DNA of 64,000 nt from Amycolatopsis sp. NBC_01480 (GTDB lineage Bacteria > Actinomycetota > Actinomycetes > Mycobacteriales > Pseudonocardiaceae), in assembly GCF_036227205.1 (NCBI RefSeq), contig NZ_CP109442.1, positions 62,001 through 126,000 on the forward strand, given 5' to 3'. The notes beneath the pieces are model-generated. The model searched no databases. It was not told the DNA's origin and worked only from the letters and a program-made list of their open reading frames with translations. Below are positions 47,917 through 57,026 of this stretch, piece by piece. The translations under genes were made by a program, and so were the position numbers. Position 1 is the stretch's first letter. Each line of letters opens with the position of its first letter.

Positions 47917-50065
47917 ATCGGCTGAGCTGCACCTGTGCCTTCTGACCGGGCCCGGGGGTGACCGCGACGGTGAACAGGTGGGTGGCCGCGTCGTAGCTCA
48001 CCGGGCCGGCCGTGCCGCTGGTGACCGTCACCTTCGGGGCCGCCGGGGCGTAGCCGTGCAGCTGGACCGAACGCTCGCCGGTACCGAACTGGACGGCCGC
48101 CTGCACCTTGCCCTGATCGGACAGCCGGCTGATCCGCTTGCTGCCCGCGGAGACGAACTTCCCGGCGTCGCCAAGGAAAGCGATGCCGGACTGGCCGACC
48201 GGCGACACCACGTAGTACGAGCCGTCGCTCACCGTGCCGGTGAACCGGCCGCCCGCGGGGACCAGCTGGCCCTTACCGCTGAAGTAGTCGTACACGTACG
48301 CGGCGCCGTTCACCCCGAGTTCCGCCGGGCTGAAGCCGATCGACTGCGAGCCGCCGTTGCGGGCGTAGGCGAACACGTACGCGTCGCGCAGTCCATTGTG
48401 GTCACTGTGGGTGGCGGCGACCATCGGGGCCTGCGCGTCCTTGGCGATCGCGAGGTACGTGCTGTCCAGCGGGACGATCGGGCTGTCCGGCTTGACCAGC
48501 ACGCCGTCGCCGCGGACGGTCTGGTTGAGGTTCGTGGTGCTCAGGTCGCCGATCTTGTCACCGACGCCGACCATGCCGCCTGACAGCAGCGACAGCAGCA
48601 GGTTGTCCGTCTCCTTGCTCATGAAGACGTCGCTCCACGGCTGTTCGCCGAGCGAGCCGGCCAGATGGGAGTCGAACAGGTACTCGTCCCACTTGCCGCG
48701 CTCGAACCGGTCGTTGCTGACCCGGGTGGTCTGGAGGTTCTGGTATTTGGTGCTCTGCAGGTAGTTCCACGGCAGCGGCATGCAGTACTGGAGGTCGATG
48801 CCCTTGGCCGCGGCCGAGTGCGCCATGTTGTCGACAAAGGCATTGGGGTCAGTCAGGTTGTACTGCGCCTGCGCCCCGTCCGAAAGCCAGTCCTGCTCGT
48901 AGCCGACCACGCCGGAGTCGGCGAGGTAGCGCATGGTGCCCTCCCAGAACCGCGGGTCGGTCACCACGTTGCCGGACATCGTGTACTGGCCGTGGTACGG
49001 GCTGGCCGGGTCGATCCAGCGGGCGTGCGTGATCAGCGGCAGCCCCACCTGGTCGCGGAAGGCCGCGAGGCCCTGCTGGAACAGGTCCGGGGCGGCGCGA
49101 TAGGTGTACTCGCCGCCGCGCAGGTTTCCGTTGCCCTGCCAGGTGTTCGACGAGCCCTTGGGATACCACCAGCTGTCGAGCTGCAGGTACCCGAGCGGGA
49201 TGCCGTGATCGGCGAAGTCCTTGGCCGCGGCCAGCAGGGTGCCGGTGTAGCCGAGGCTCTCGTCGTACTTGTAGTAGTACTCGGCCCCGTTGTCGGTCCA
49301 GTAGCCCAGCTTGTCCAGCGTGTCGTTCGCGTCGTTCGGGACGCGGTGCTTGCCGCCCAGCGCCATCAGGGCCGAGCCCCAGGTGCCGTACGTGCTGCCG
49401 ATCCCCTTGCCCAGCGCCAGCATCGACTGGTGGGTGAACCCGGCCGGCAAGGTCGTCACGCTCGCCGCGATGCCCTCGGACAGCGTGTTGCCCGCGCCCA
49501 CGGCCAGCTTCGCCACCGGGAAGTTGTCGGCCGCGGAGAACAGGAAACCGTTCGCCTGATCGTCGAACGAGAGCAGCGGGCTGTCCGGCGCGGGCGTGCC
49601 GCCGAACTTGTAGGTGGAGAACGCCCGGTCCTGGAAGGACTCCTGGTGCGGCAGCACCGGCGCCTTCAGGCTCGGGAACGGCACGCCGGACGCCGGCACG
49701 TTCGGCGAGGCGGCCCCGGTGGTCGAGCCGAACAGCACCGCGGGGGTGTTCTGGTACACCCGGATGCTCGCCGTCCGGCTCACCGTGTCGGTGTATCCGA
49801 AGTCGATTTCCCGGTAGGAACCGATCGAATCCTGTCCGGTTCTTGTCCGGTTATCGGTGACTTTCGCGCCGACGGAACCGGTGAAAGTCCACGCCGCCGG
49901 TTGTTGCGCCCGCACCTCGTAGGTGCCGTCCTGATGCACGGCCGCGGTGATTCCGGCGGCCGTCACCGAGGTGGAAGAGGGTTGTGCGCCAACGGCTCCG
50001 GCGTTCACCGTGGATCCGGCGGCGAAGACGACCACGATCACTGCCACGCGAAACTTGTGCGCCAT
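47915..50065 (-). CDS. secreted glycoside-hydrolase-like protein
   Basis: The 716-residue protein starts at ATG 50065 with a signal peptide (MAHKFRVAVIVVVFAAGSTV, cleavage near GAVGAQP). A beta-sandwich-like N-terminal region (about 35-260) is followed by a TIM-barrel-like region with YLQLDSWWYPKGSS (about 335), ITHARWIDPASPYHGQYTMS, YEQDWLSDG and DLQYCMPLPWNYLQ, and a C-terminal beta domain (VTVTSGTAGPVSYDAATHLF). The LQLDSWWYPKG and EQDWL motifs resemble the acid-bearing strands of GH27/GH36-type barrels, so an extracellular glycosidase is likely, but I cannot name the family. An upstream in-frame ATG at 50143 would put extra charged residues before the signal. Confidence 0.72.
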   Translation of the reverse strand: MAHKFRVAVIVVVFAAGSTVNAGAVGAQPSSTSVTAAGITAAVHQDGTYEVRAQQPAAWTFTGSVGAKVTDNRTRTGQDSIGSYREIDFGYTDTVSRTASIRVYQNTPAVLFGSTTGAASPNVPASGVPFPSLKAPVLPHQESFQDRAFSTYKFGGTPAPDSPLLSFDDQANGFLFSAADNFPVAKLAVGAGNTLSEGIAASVTTLPAGFTHQSMLALGKGIGSTYGTWGSALMALGGKHRVPNDANDTLDKLGYWTDNGAEYYYKYDESLGYTGTLLAAAKDFADHGIPLGYLQLDSWWYPKGSSNTWQGNGNLRGGEYTYRAAPDLFQQGLAAFRDQVGLPLITHARWIDPASPYHGQYTMSGNVVTDPRFWEGTMRYLADSGVVGYEQDWLSDGAQAQYNLTDPNAFVDNMAHSAAAKGIDLQYCMPLPWNYLQSTKYQNLQTTRVSNDRFERGKWDEYLFDSHLAGSLGEQPWSDVFMSKETDNLLLSLLSGGMVGVGDKIGDLSTTNLNQTVRGDGVLVKPDSPIVPLDSTYLAIAKDAQAPMVAATHSDHNGLRDAYVFAYARNGGSQSIGFSPAELGVNGAAYVYDYFSGKGQLVPAGGRFTGTVSDGSYYVVSPVGQSGIAFLGDAGKFVSAGSKRISRLSDQGKVQAAVQFGTGERSVQLHGYAPAAPKVTVTSGTAGPVSYDAATHLFTVAVTPGPGQKAQVQLSR

Positions 50066-50149
50066 AACGCACGAGTATCCGCACGGCAACGCGTCGCTAC
50101 AATCCGTCTTCCGCATGGTTTTTACGTTCATGTATGTGAACATTAATTG

Positions 50150-51337
50150 TCATAACCGGACATTTTCGGGTCGCGGGAGTTTCGGGTCGGCCAATCCGCG
50201 TGAGACCAGGAACGAGACGACCGGCATCGCCACGAGCGACAGCAGCGCCCACTGCAGCGTGGTCGCGTTGGCGATCGCGCCGATCGCGGGCGCGGCCAGT
50301 CCGCCGACGCTGACCGCGAGTCCGAGGGTGACCCCGCTGGCGGTGCCGATCCGGTGCGGCAGGTAGTCCTGGCCGAGCGTGACGTGCAGGGAGAACGGCA
50401 CGTACAGCGCCAGCGCGGCGATCGCCACCGCCGGGAACACCGCGTACCCCGGGGCGAACGCGATCGCGGCGACCGCGGGCACCGACACTGCGTACGAGAC
50501 GCGCAGGGTGCGCGTCCGGCCCCAGCGGCCGGCCAGCACCCCGCCGAGCAGGGTGCCGAGCGCGCCGACCCCGAACAGCACGACCAGCGCGGCCTCGCCG
50601 GCGGTCGAGCTGCCGCCGACCCGTTGCGCCACCCAGAGGGCGAGGAAAGTGTTCAGCCCGAACGTCACGATCGAACGCGCGACAACCACGACCGTCAGCC
50701 GGCCGAACTGGCGCCAGTCGTCACGGCCTTCGGCTTTCGCCTGCTGATGGTGGATGGCCGACTGCGGGCCGCGCAGCCGCCTCAGCAACACGGCCGTGCC
50801 GAGGCCGCCGACGACGGCCGGGATCAGCAGGAACGGGCTCGCGGTGAGGCCGCCGGCCTGCAGCACGGGGGTGACCAGGATCGGGCCGAGCGCGAAGCCG
50901 ACGTTGCCGCCGAGGGAGAACCAGCTCATCCCGACGTGCCCCTTGCTCGCGATCCGGCGGGCGATGCGCGCCGATTCGGGGTGGTAGGCGGCGACCCCGA
51001 GGCCGGACAGGGCGATCGCGAGCCAGGTGAACGCGTAGGAGTCCCCCAGTCCGGACAGGCCGATGCCGGCCCCGGCGACGGTCATGCCGGCCGGGACGAG
51101 CCACGGCATCGGGCGTTTGTCGGTCAGCACGCCGAACAGCGGCTGCACCACCGAGGACAGCAGGGTCGCGGCGAGCGTGATCCCAGCCGCGGCGAGATAG
51201 CCGTAATGCCGCTCGGCGACCAGGAACGGGACGATGGCCGGAACGGAGCCCTGGTACAGATCGTCGATCGCGTGGCCGGCGACCAGGGTGATCATCGGCC
51301 ACCGGGAGGTCCGGGTGGCCGCGCGGATTGTCGTCAT
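50150..51337 (-). CDS. MFS transporter, fosmidomycin-resistance (Fsr)-like
   Basis: The 395-residue protein has 12 membrane segments and the Fsr-like start MITLVAGHAIDDLYQGSVPA with LLSSVVQPLFGVLTDKRPMP (loop 2-3 motif) and GLGVAAYHPESARIARR. It is probably a proton-driven efflux pump. ATG at 51337. It is divergent from an AraC-family regulator 54 bases away, which likely controls it. Its stop is close to the secreted glycosidase gene's start region on the same strand. Confidence 0.87.
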   Translation of the reverse strand: MTTIRAATRTSRWPMITLVAGHAIDDLYQGSVPAIVPFLVAERHYGYLAAAGITLAATLLSSVVQPLFGVLTDKRPMPWLVPAGMTVAGAGIGLSGLGDSYAFTWLAIALSGLGVAAYHPESARIARRIASKGHVGMSWFSLGGNVGFALGPILVTPVLQAGGLTASPFLLIPAVVGGLGTAVLLRRLRGPQSAIHHQQAKAEGRDDWRQFGRLTVVVVARSIVTFGLNTFLALWVAQRVGGSSTAGEAALVVLFGVGALGTLLGGVLAGRWGRTRTLRVSYAVSVPAVAAIAFAPGYAVFPAVAIAALALYVPFSLHVTLGQDYLPHRIGTASGVTLGLAVSVGGLAAPAIGAIANATTLQWALLSLVAMPVVSFLVSRGLADPKLPRPENVRL

Positions 51338-51391
51338 GGCCTCATCGTCGAGCCGGACGGTGCCTTCGCGATTCCAGTATTATGCCGAGTT

Positions 51392-52162
51392 GTGTCGAAT
51401 TCCCGCCATCTCCCGGAGGCGCCCACCGACATCCGGGACCTGGCCGCCACCGCGAGCGTCACCGCGCACTGGCACGACGGGCACCAGGTCGTGTACGCCA
51501 GCAGCGGGGTGCTGGCCGTGCACACGGCGGACTCGCGGTGGATCACGCCGGCCCATCGCGCGCTGTGGATCCCGGCGGGCACCGTGCACTCGCACCGCGC
51601 GTACGGTGTGACCCGCTTGCACCTGTTCGGGATCCCGAAGGCGGCCAGCCCGCTGAAGCTGGCCGAGCCGACCGCGCTCACCGTCACGCCGTTGTTGCGG
51701 GAGCTGCTGATCGCCTACACCACGCTCGGCGACGAGCGCGAAACTCCCGCCGGACGGCGAATGCGCGGCGTGCTGTTCGACCAGCTTTCGACGGCCCCGG
51801 AACGGCCGGTGCGGGTGCCGGCCGCGCAGGACCCGCGGCTGGCCGAGGTCTGCCGGCTGCTGGAGGAGGACCCGTCGGATTCGCGCGGCCTCGACGCGCT
51901 GGGCCGCGAGGTCGGCGCGAGCGGGCGGACGCTGACCCGGCTCTTCCGGCACGACACCGGAATGACGTTTCCCCAGTGGCGCACGCAATTGCGGCTGTAT
52001 CACGCGCTGCGGCTGCTCGCCGAGGGCCGGTCCGTGACGTCGGTGGCCCAGCAGTGCGGATTCGCGACGACCAGCGCGTTCATCGACGTCTTCCGGCGTT
52101 CGCTCGGCCACACGCCCGGCTCGTATCTCCACAATGGACTGTTCTCTCATATTTCGGGATGA
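51392..52162 (+). CDS. AraC-family regulator with cupin sensor domain
   Basis: The 256-residue protein has an N-terminal cupin (HWHDGHQVVYASSGVLAVHT, HRALWIPAGTVHSHRAYGVT) and a C-terminal double helix-turn-helix (LDALGREVGASGRTLTRLFR, SVTSVAQQCGFATTSAFIDV, FRRSLGHTPGSYL). GTG at 51392 begins VSNSRHLPE; the longer open frame upstream is inside the MFS gene. It likely activates the divergent MFS pump when its ligand binds the cupin. Confidence 0.9.
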   Translation: MSNSRHLPEAPTDIRDLAATASVTAHWHDGHQVVYASSGVLAVHTADSRWITPAHRALWIPAGTVHSHRAYGVTRLHLFGIPKAASPLKLAEPTALTVTPLLRELLIAYTTLGDERETPAGRRMRGVLFDQLSTAPERPVRVPAAQDPRLAEVCRLLEEDPSDSRGLDALGREVGASGRTLTRLFRHDTGMTFPQWRTQLRLYHALRLLAEGRSVTSVAQQCGFATTSAFIDVFRRSLGHTPGSYLHNGLFSHISG

Positions 52163-52201
52163 CCATTGCACAATGCGGGACGGTCGTCAAGGGTGGGAGG
52201 C

Positions 52202-53005
52202 ATGAGCACTGCCGCCCATTCCTACGGCCAGGGCCACGCCGAGAGCGTGGTGCGCTCCCAGCAATGGCGCACCGTCGACAATTCCGCCGCGTATCTGCGC
52301 GCGGAACTCCGCCCGGGCCTGCGGGTGCTGGACGTCGGCTGCGGCCCCGGCACCATCACCGCCGACCTGGCGCGGCTCGTGGCGCCGAGCCAGGTGACCG
52401 GGCTCGACGTCGCCGAGGACATCCTCGACCAGGCCCGTGAGCACGCGGCCGGCGTCGGGACCATCGAGTTCCGGCTCGGCGACGTCAATGCCCTGGAGTT
52501 CCCCGACGGCAGCTTCGACGTGGTCCACGCGCACCAGGTCCTGTTGCACCTGCGCGATCCGGTCGGCGCCCTGCGCGAAATGCTGCGGGTGGCCAAGCCC
52601 GGCGGGGTGGTCGCCGTCCGCGACACCGATTACCTGGGCGCCTTCTGGTTTCCCGCCGATCCGCGCCTGGACCGCTGGCGCGCCGTCTACCGCGCGGTCT
52701 CGCACGCCAACGGCGCGGAACCCGACGCCGGCCGGCGCCTGCTTTCGTGGGCCCACGCCGCGGGCGCCACCGACGTCACCCCGAGCGCCTCCATCTGGAG
52801 CCACTCGACCCCCGCCGAGCGCGCCTGGTGGGGCGGCATGTGGGCCGAGCGGATCCTGCACTCCCGCATCGCCGAACAGGCCGTCGACGGCGGCCACGCG
52901 ACTCCCGAAGACCTCCAGGAGATCTCGAGCGGCTGGCGGGACTGGGCCCGGCATCCGGACGGGTTTTTCGCGATTCCACACGGGGAAGTCCTCTGCCGCA
53001 AGTAA
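52202..53005 (+). CDS. class I SAM-dependent methyltransferase
   Basis: The 267-residue enzyme has motif I VLDVGCGPGTITADL (about 42-56), motif II in VTGLDVAEDIL, and DGSFDVVHAHQVLLHL and LREMLRVAKPGGVVAVRD, the UbiE/Methyltransf_11 pattern. The C-terminal part (WWGGMWAERILHSRIAEQA) resembles actinobacterial methyltransferases of unknown substrate. ATG at 52202 follows GGGAGGC; an upstream in-frame start at 52166 lacks homology. It follows the AraC gene by 39 bases on the same strand. Confidence 0.9.
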   Translation: MSTAAHSYGQGHAESVVRSQQWRTVDNSAAYLRAELRPGLRVLDVGCGPGTITADLARLVAPSQVTGLDVAEDILDQAREHAAGVGTIEFRLGDVNALEFPDGSFDVVHAHQVLLHLRDPVGALREMLRVAKPGGVVAVRDTDYLGAFWFPADPRLDRWRAVYRAVSHANGAEPDAGRRLLSWAHAAGATDVTPSASIWSHSTPAERAWWGGMWAERILHSRIAEQAVDGGHATPEDLQEISSGWRDWARHPDGFFAIPHGEVLCRK

Positions 53006-53066
53006 ACCCGGGTCAGAAACGAAGACTGTGACGGCCTGGTGACGTTGTCCGAGCACTGTCTTCCGG

Positions 53067-55058
53067 ATGAGGGAGCACCAGCCACGAGTCGCGAACGGCG
53101 CTGAACCGCGGCGGACCGCGGTCGACGACGCGCTGCACTCGCCCGGGGAGCCGTTGGCCGCCGAGGTCCGGCGGCCCATGGAGGCACGGCTCGGGCAGGA
53201 CTTCAGCCGGGTGCGGGTGCACACCGACGGGAAAGCGGCAGCGGCAGCCGGGGCGGCCCGTGCGTCGGCTTACACCGTCGGGCGCGACATCGTATTCGGC
53301 GCCGGACAGTACCGGCCCGGCTCGGCAGAGGGGCAGCGACTGCTGGCCCACGAACTCACCCACGTCGCGCAACAACAAGGCGCCGTGGCGACCGGCTCAC
53401 CGGTCGCCACGGAAGCCGAGCACCCGCTGGAACGGCAAGCGGCCGAAGTCGCCGCCGGTGGCCGGCTCACCGCGCCGATCAGCGCCGGGCGGCAGCGGGT
53501 GTCTCGCCAGGCCGTGGCGAGGCAGCCGGGAGCCCACGACGTTCACGCCGGACTGGGAGACGTCCAAGGGCTGCCGATGGCCGAGTTGCTGCCCGCGCTG
53601 GCGATGCTGCCGGCCGAGGTTCGCTCCGACGAGCGGGCTGGGCAGGCTGCCGGGGGACCGCGGCTGGTGCTGGCCATGCGCGTGGTCGCGGCCGGAGGAA
53701 GTGCGTGGGAACCGTTCCAGGCGCAGCACACCGGCGAACTGGGTGCGCTGCCTGCCGACCAGGTGCGCGAGATCGGCGCTTACCTGCGGGCACGTGACGT
53801 CGGAGTGCTCCGCACGACTATCGCCGCCATCGCGCCGAAGGACATCGGCCTCACTTGGCGGTCCCGGAAGCAGGATTTCGAAGCCGCCGCCAACGATCCC
53901 ACCAATACCCTTGACGCCGCGCAGCTTTACCAGATCTGGCTGCATCACTGGACGGACGAGCAGGCCGCCGCCTATGCCGCGTTCGAGCCACTCAAGTCCG
54001 CGGAGGGAAAAGCCGACAGCGTCGGGTATGCCGACAAGCTCCAGATGTTCCAGGCCGGCCGCCGCGGTGTTTTCTCGCCCGAATACGAGGCGGCCGCGGA
54101 CCGGGTCACGGCGGCGAACTACTACACCTCCGATCTCGCGGACGTGCTCGGCTGGCTCGAGGCCCAGCTGGACATCACGAACAAGCACGCCACGCCCGAA
54201 ACGCGCAAGCACGTCACGCTGGAACAGGTCAGGCTGCAGACCGTCGAGCTGATCAAGAGGCGCGAAAATCAGATGGCGGTCCTGGGACTCGCGCTCGGAG
54301 TCGCCGGCGCGCTGGAAGCGCGCGCGATGACACCCCGGCCCGGCGCAGGCCAGGCACCCGCCGCCCGCGAGACACCCGGTGAACACCAGACGCCCGGCAA
54401 GAAGGCGCCACAGGCCGAGAGCAAGGCCCCGGGCAGTTCCGAGCCTGTTCCGGCGCCGCGGTTGCGTGACACCGACACCAAGGACTACGCGCTGCCGCGA
54501 CCCGATGAGACACCCGCGATGTACGCGCAGCGGACCAGGCGGGACTGGGACGCGCAAACGGAGATCATGCAGCGGGCCATTGTCCGCGAGGCCCCGGAAG
54601 ACATGGAAGCGGCCCGGTTGCATCACGCACTGCGGAATCCGGACGGCCTCTTCACCCATTACCTCACAGAAGGCGGATTCGAGCAGATCATGCTCGGTCA
54701 GGAACTTCGGTCCGGGGCAGGTCAGCTCCTGCACGGCCACGGTAAGGGTATCCGCGCCGTGGGTGGCCCGTTCGCTCCCGGGCGCCCCCGAGTGGCCAAG
54801 GCCATCCACCTCGACTTCACCGTCCCCGATCCGCCCGTGCCCGGGAATGTCGAGCGGTTCGGCCAAATGGGCACCGGAGTCATGTGGCACCTCCCCGAGG
54901 GAGAAATGCTCCCGATCGAAATTCAGCGCGTCGGGTATCCGAACGGCGCTTTCGCCGAACGCGGTGGCAGCCGCGGATGGGTGCTCAAGATCCCGGACGC
55001 GGCGCCACGCGAAGTCACCCTGCAAGAGCTGGTCCGCTTGGGCGAGTCCCCGCGCTGA
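53067..55058 (+). CDS. DUF4157 (eCIS-associated) protein with C-terminal putative toxin domain
   Basis: The 663-residue protein opens with a DUF4157 domain (about 25-110): PMEARLGQDFSRVRVHTDG, AYTVGRDIVFGAGQY and the zincin-like motif HELTHVAQQ (His95, Glu96, His99). A helical middle follows (about 160-400), then one hydrophobic stretch (MAVLGLALGVAGALEA, about 405-420) and a Pro/Lys/Glu linker (about 425-480). A distinct C-terminal domain (about 490-663) contains GLFTHYLTEGGFEQIMLGQE, KAIHLDFTVP and LPIEIQRVGY. DUF4157 proteins are typical of extracellular contractile injection system loci and of multi-domain toxins. The HYxTxxGFxxIL-like phrase recalls ADP-ribosyltransferase-fold toxins, but this is inference. 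No injection-system genes and no clear immunity gene are adjacent. There is no signal peptide. Confidence 0.82.
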   Translation: MREHQPRVANGAEPRRTAVDDALHSPGEPLAAEVRRPMEARLGQDFSRVRVHTDGKAAAAAGAARASAYTVGRDIVFGAGQYRPGSAEGQRLLAHELTHVAQQQGAVATGSPVATEAEHPLERQAAEVAAGGRLTAPISAGRQRVSRQAVARQPGAHDVHAGLGDVQGLPMAELLPALAMLPAEVRSDERAGQAAGGPRLVLAMRVVAAGGSAWEPFQAQHTGELGALPADQVREIGAYLRARDVGVLRTTIAAIAPKDIGLTWRSRKQDFEAAANDPTNTLDAAQLYQIWLHHWTDEQAAAYAAFEPLKSAEGKADSVGYADKLQMFQAGRRGVFSPEYEAAADRVTAANYYTSDLADVLGWLEAQLDITNKHATPETRKHVTLEQVRLQTVELIKRRENQMAVLGLALGVAGALEARAMTPRPGAGQAPAARETPGEHQTPGKKAPQAESKAPGSSEPVPAPRLRDTDTKDYALPRPDETPAMYAQRTRRDWDAQTEIMQRAIVREAPEDMEAARLHHALRNPDGLFTHYLTEGGFEQIMLGQELRSGAGQLLHGHGKGIRAVGGPFAPGRPRVAKAIHLDFTVPDPPVPGNVERFGQMGTGVMWHLPEGEMLPIEIQRVGYPNGAFAERGGSRGWVLKIPDAAPREVTLQELVRLGESPR

Positions 55059-55095
55059 GGGCCGTCCGAAGGTACTGGTCGTGGCGATCTGAGCG

Positions 55096-55340
55096 TCACG
55101 GCGAAATCAGGGAATCGAGGAACGGCTCCTCGACCCGTAGCCCGTGAGGACAAACCCTGTTCCCAGTGGTACCGGAGAAACGTATGGATCGTCGTGCGGT
55201 TGGCTCTGATGCCGTATGCCCAGGGAACAGGCGGCGGCTGCGCCAGCGGGAGGTAGCCGATCGGCGTGGTCGGCCGGTCCAGGCCACCGGCGTTCACGAA
55301 CACCGCCGAGATCCGGAACGCCCGGGCCGGCAAGACCGGC
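55096..55340 (-). pseudogene. decayed paralogue of the dihydroxyphthalate-decarboxylase-like gene
   Basis: The minus strand keeps ARAFRISAVFVNAGGLDRP (compare NRNFRHSALFVNADNGIKRP in the intact gene) and then, after a large internal deletion, AYGIRANRTTIHTFLRYHWE and QGLSSRA (compare YGVGKNRHAVDTFLRYHHEQ, GLSQRLL). A frame change precedes the last residues EEPFLDSLISP and stop at 55096. It lies directly downstream of the intact paralogue, the mark of an old tandem duplication. Confidence 0.7.
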
Positions 55341-55348
55341 AGCGCGAT

Positions 55349-56338
55349 TCAAGACCCGAGCAGCTCGGGCACGAAGATGTCCTCACTGGTCAGCAACCGC
55401 TGCGACAAGCCCTGTTCATGGTGGTACCGCAGGAAAGTGTCCACCGCGTGCCGGTTCTTCCCGACGCCGTACGGCCACCAGTCCTCCGACATCAGCCGGC
55501 GGTTCTCCGCGAACAGGGAGCTGAACCAGGGGGTGATCACGTTCATGTGCTGCTTGGCCGCGCGGTCCAGGTAGAGCTGCTGCGTCTGGTCCTTCGCGGT
55601 CAGGAACGCGTCGTACACCGCACTCGCGACGTCGGGGTGCTCGGCGTGGAAGTCCTTGCGGATCGCCACCACGTGCATCATCGGGAAGTTGCCGGTGCGC
55701 GCGAAGTACTCACGTTCGACCGATTCGTAGTCCGGGAACAGGCGGCGGATCCGGCCGGTACCCGCCAGCACGGACTGTGGGACGTCCACCGACAGGAGCG
55801 CGTCGATCTCGCCCGACTCCAGCATTGCCGCCAGCGTCTCCCCTTCGCCGGCGTGACGCACGCGCACGCCCTCGGGGACCGGCTGCGGCACCCAGCCGAA
55901 CGACGGGATCGGGTGGTCCGTGCCGCCGATGACCCAGCTCAGCTGATCCGGTGTCACCCCGTGTTCCTCGGCCAGGATGCCCTTCATCCAGACGCCGGGA
56001 TCGCTGCCCCACAAGGCGAATTCGCCGATCGTCTTGCCGGCCAGGTCCGCGGGCCGCTTGATTCCGTTGTCCGCGTTGACGAACAGCGCGGAGTGGCGGA
56101 AGTTGCGGTTGGGGAAGATCGGCAACGCCAGGAACGGCGACTCGCCGGTGTCCCACATCCGCAGGAAGTAGGTCAGGCCCAGCTCGGCGACGTCGTAGCG
56201 TCCCTCGATCATCCCGCGGAAGACGTCCGAGACCAGTGGCTCGGTCGTCGGCTCGAGGTCTGCGCCCTTGATCGGCACAGTTCCGTCGAAGACCGCGGCC
56301 GTGTGCTCGTAGCGGTAGCCGCCGAGCCGCAGGATCAT
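55349..56338 (-). CDS. 4,5-dihydroxyphthalate decarboxylase-like/NMT1-type protein
   Basis: The 329-residue protein has the periplasmic-binding-protein type-2 fold without a signal peptide: LRLGGYRYEHTAAVFDGTVP, FRGMIEGRYDVAELGLTYFL, RHSALFVNADNGIKRPADLA, GKTIGEFALWGSDPGVWMKG, WWPYGVGKNRHAVDTFLRYH. This is the pattern of Pht5-like decarboxylases and relatives that use a binding-protein fold for catalysis. The lack of a signal argues against an ABC binding protein. ATG at 56338 is preceded by GAGGGAGGGG. It is divergent from a TetR gene. Confidence 0.82.
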   Translation of the reverse strand: MILRLGGYRYEHTAAVFDGTVPIKGADLEPTTEPLVSDVFRGMIEGRYDVAELGLTYFLRMWDTGESPFLALPIFPNRNFRHSALFVNADNGIKRPADLAGKTIGEFALWGSDPGVWMKGILAEEHGVTPDQLSWVIGGTDHPIPSFGWVPQPVPEGVRVRHAGEGETLAAMLESGEIDALLSVDVPQSVLAGTGRIRRLFPDYESVEREYFARTGNFPMMHVVAIRKDFHAEHPDVASAVYDAFLTAKDQTQQLYLDRAAKQHMNVITPWFSSLFAENRRLMSEDWWPYGVGKNRHAVDTFLRYHHEQGLSQRLLTSEDIFVPELLGS

Positions 56339-56447
56339 GGCCCCTCCCTCAGATAAGTGAACGACCTTTCATCTAGAGTAGGAAAGGCCGGCGACGGCGT
56401 CAAGGCGAATGCCCGTTCATTTTTCACGGACGACAGGGAGGGACGGC

Positions 56448-57017
56448 ATGCCCCGCATCACCAGCGAGCACTGGTCCGCGAACCGCGACCAGATCCTCGC
56501 GGCCGCCCGCCGCTGCTTCGCCCGCCAGGGCTTCCACGGCACGTCGATGCCGGACATCGCGGCCGAGGCGGGCCTGTCCACCGGCGCCCCGTACCGCTAC
56601 TTCAGCGGCAAGCAGGAGCTGATCCTCGAGGTCGCCCGGCTCGCGTTCGCGGCCGTGTTCGACCCGGTCCTGCGGCGCATCGAGGAGGCGGGCACCGTCA
56701 CGATCGACGAGCTGGTGACCATAACCGTCCGGGCCCGGCCGGCGACCTCCGAGGCCGAGGACGAGTTGCTGCGGTGCGGCATCGTGGCCTGGAGCGAGGT
56801 GCTCCAGAACCCGGACCTGCGCGAGCACGCGATCAGCGGCTTCACCCGCGTCACCGGCGAAATCGCCCAGGCCCTCCGCGGCACCGCACCGAAACGCGAC
56901 GCCGACGCTCGCATGATCGTCGCGCTCCTGCACGGCTTCATGATCCAGCGGGTCGCGCTCGGCCGGCCCGATCTCAAAGCCCTCCCCCACGCGGCGATCA
57001 CCGGTGAAACGACCTGA
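56448..57017 (+). CDS. TetR-family regulator
   Basis: The 189-residue regulator has WSANRDQILAAARRCFARQG, FHGTSMPDIAAEAGLSTGAP and YRYFSGKQELILEVARL, a clear TetR helix-turn-helix, and an Ala/Leu-rich ligand domain. ATG 56448 follows GGGAGGGACGGC. The gap to the divergent decarboxylase-like gene holds CCTTTC...GAAAGG (about 56365-56388) and TGAACG...CGTTCA (about 56357-56419), candidate operator dyads. It likely represses the decarboxylase-like gene. Confidence 0.88.
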   Translation: MPRITSEHWSANRDQILAAARRCFARQGFHGTSMPDIAAEAGLSTGAPYRYFSGKQELILEVARLAFAAVFDPVLRRIEEAGTVTIDELVTITVRARPATSEAEDELLRCGIVAWSEVLQNPDLREHAISGFTRVTGEIAQALRGTAPKRDADARMIVALLHGFMIQRVALGRPDLKALPHAAITGETT

Positions 57018-57026
57018 AACAGCCGG

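Noticed and set aside
53067..55165. A small immunity gene directly after the DUF4157 gene
   Set aside because: The gap to the paralogue remnant is under 40 bases and contains no supported frame.
55349..56338. An ABC-transporter binding lipoprotein
   Set aside because: No signal peptide or lipobox and no permease or ATPase genes nearby; the soluble Pht5-like enzyme reading fits better.
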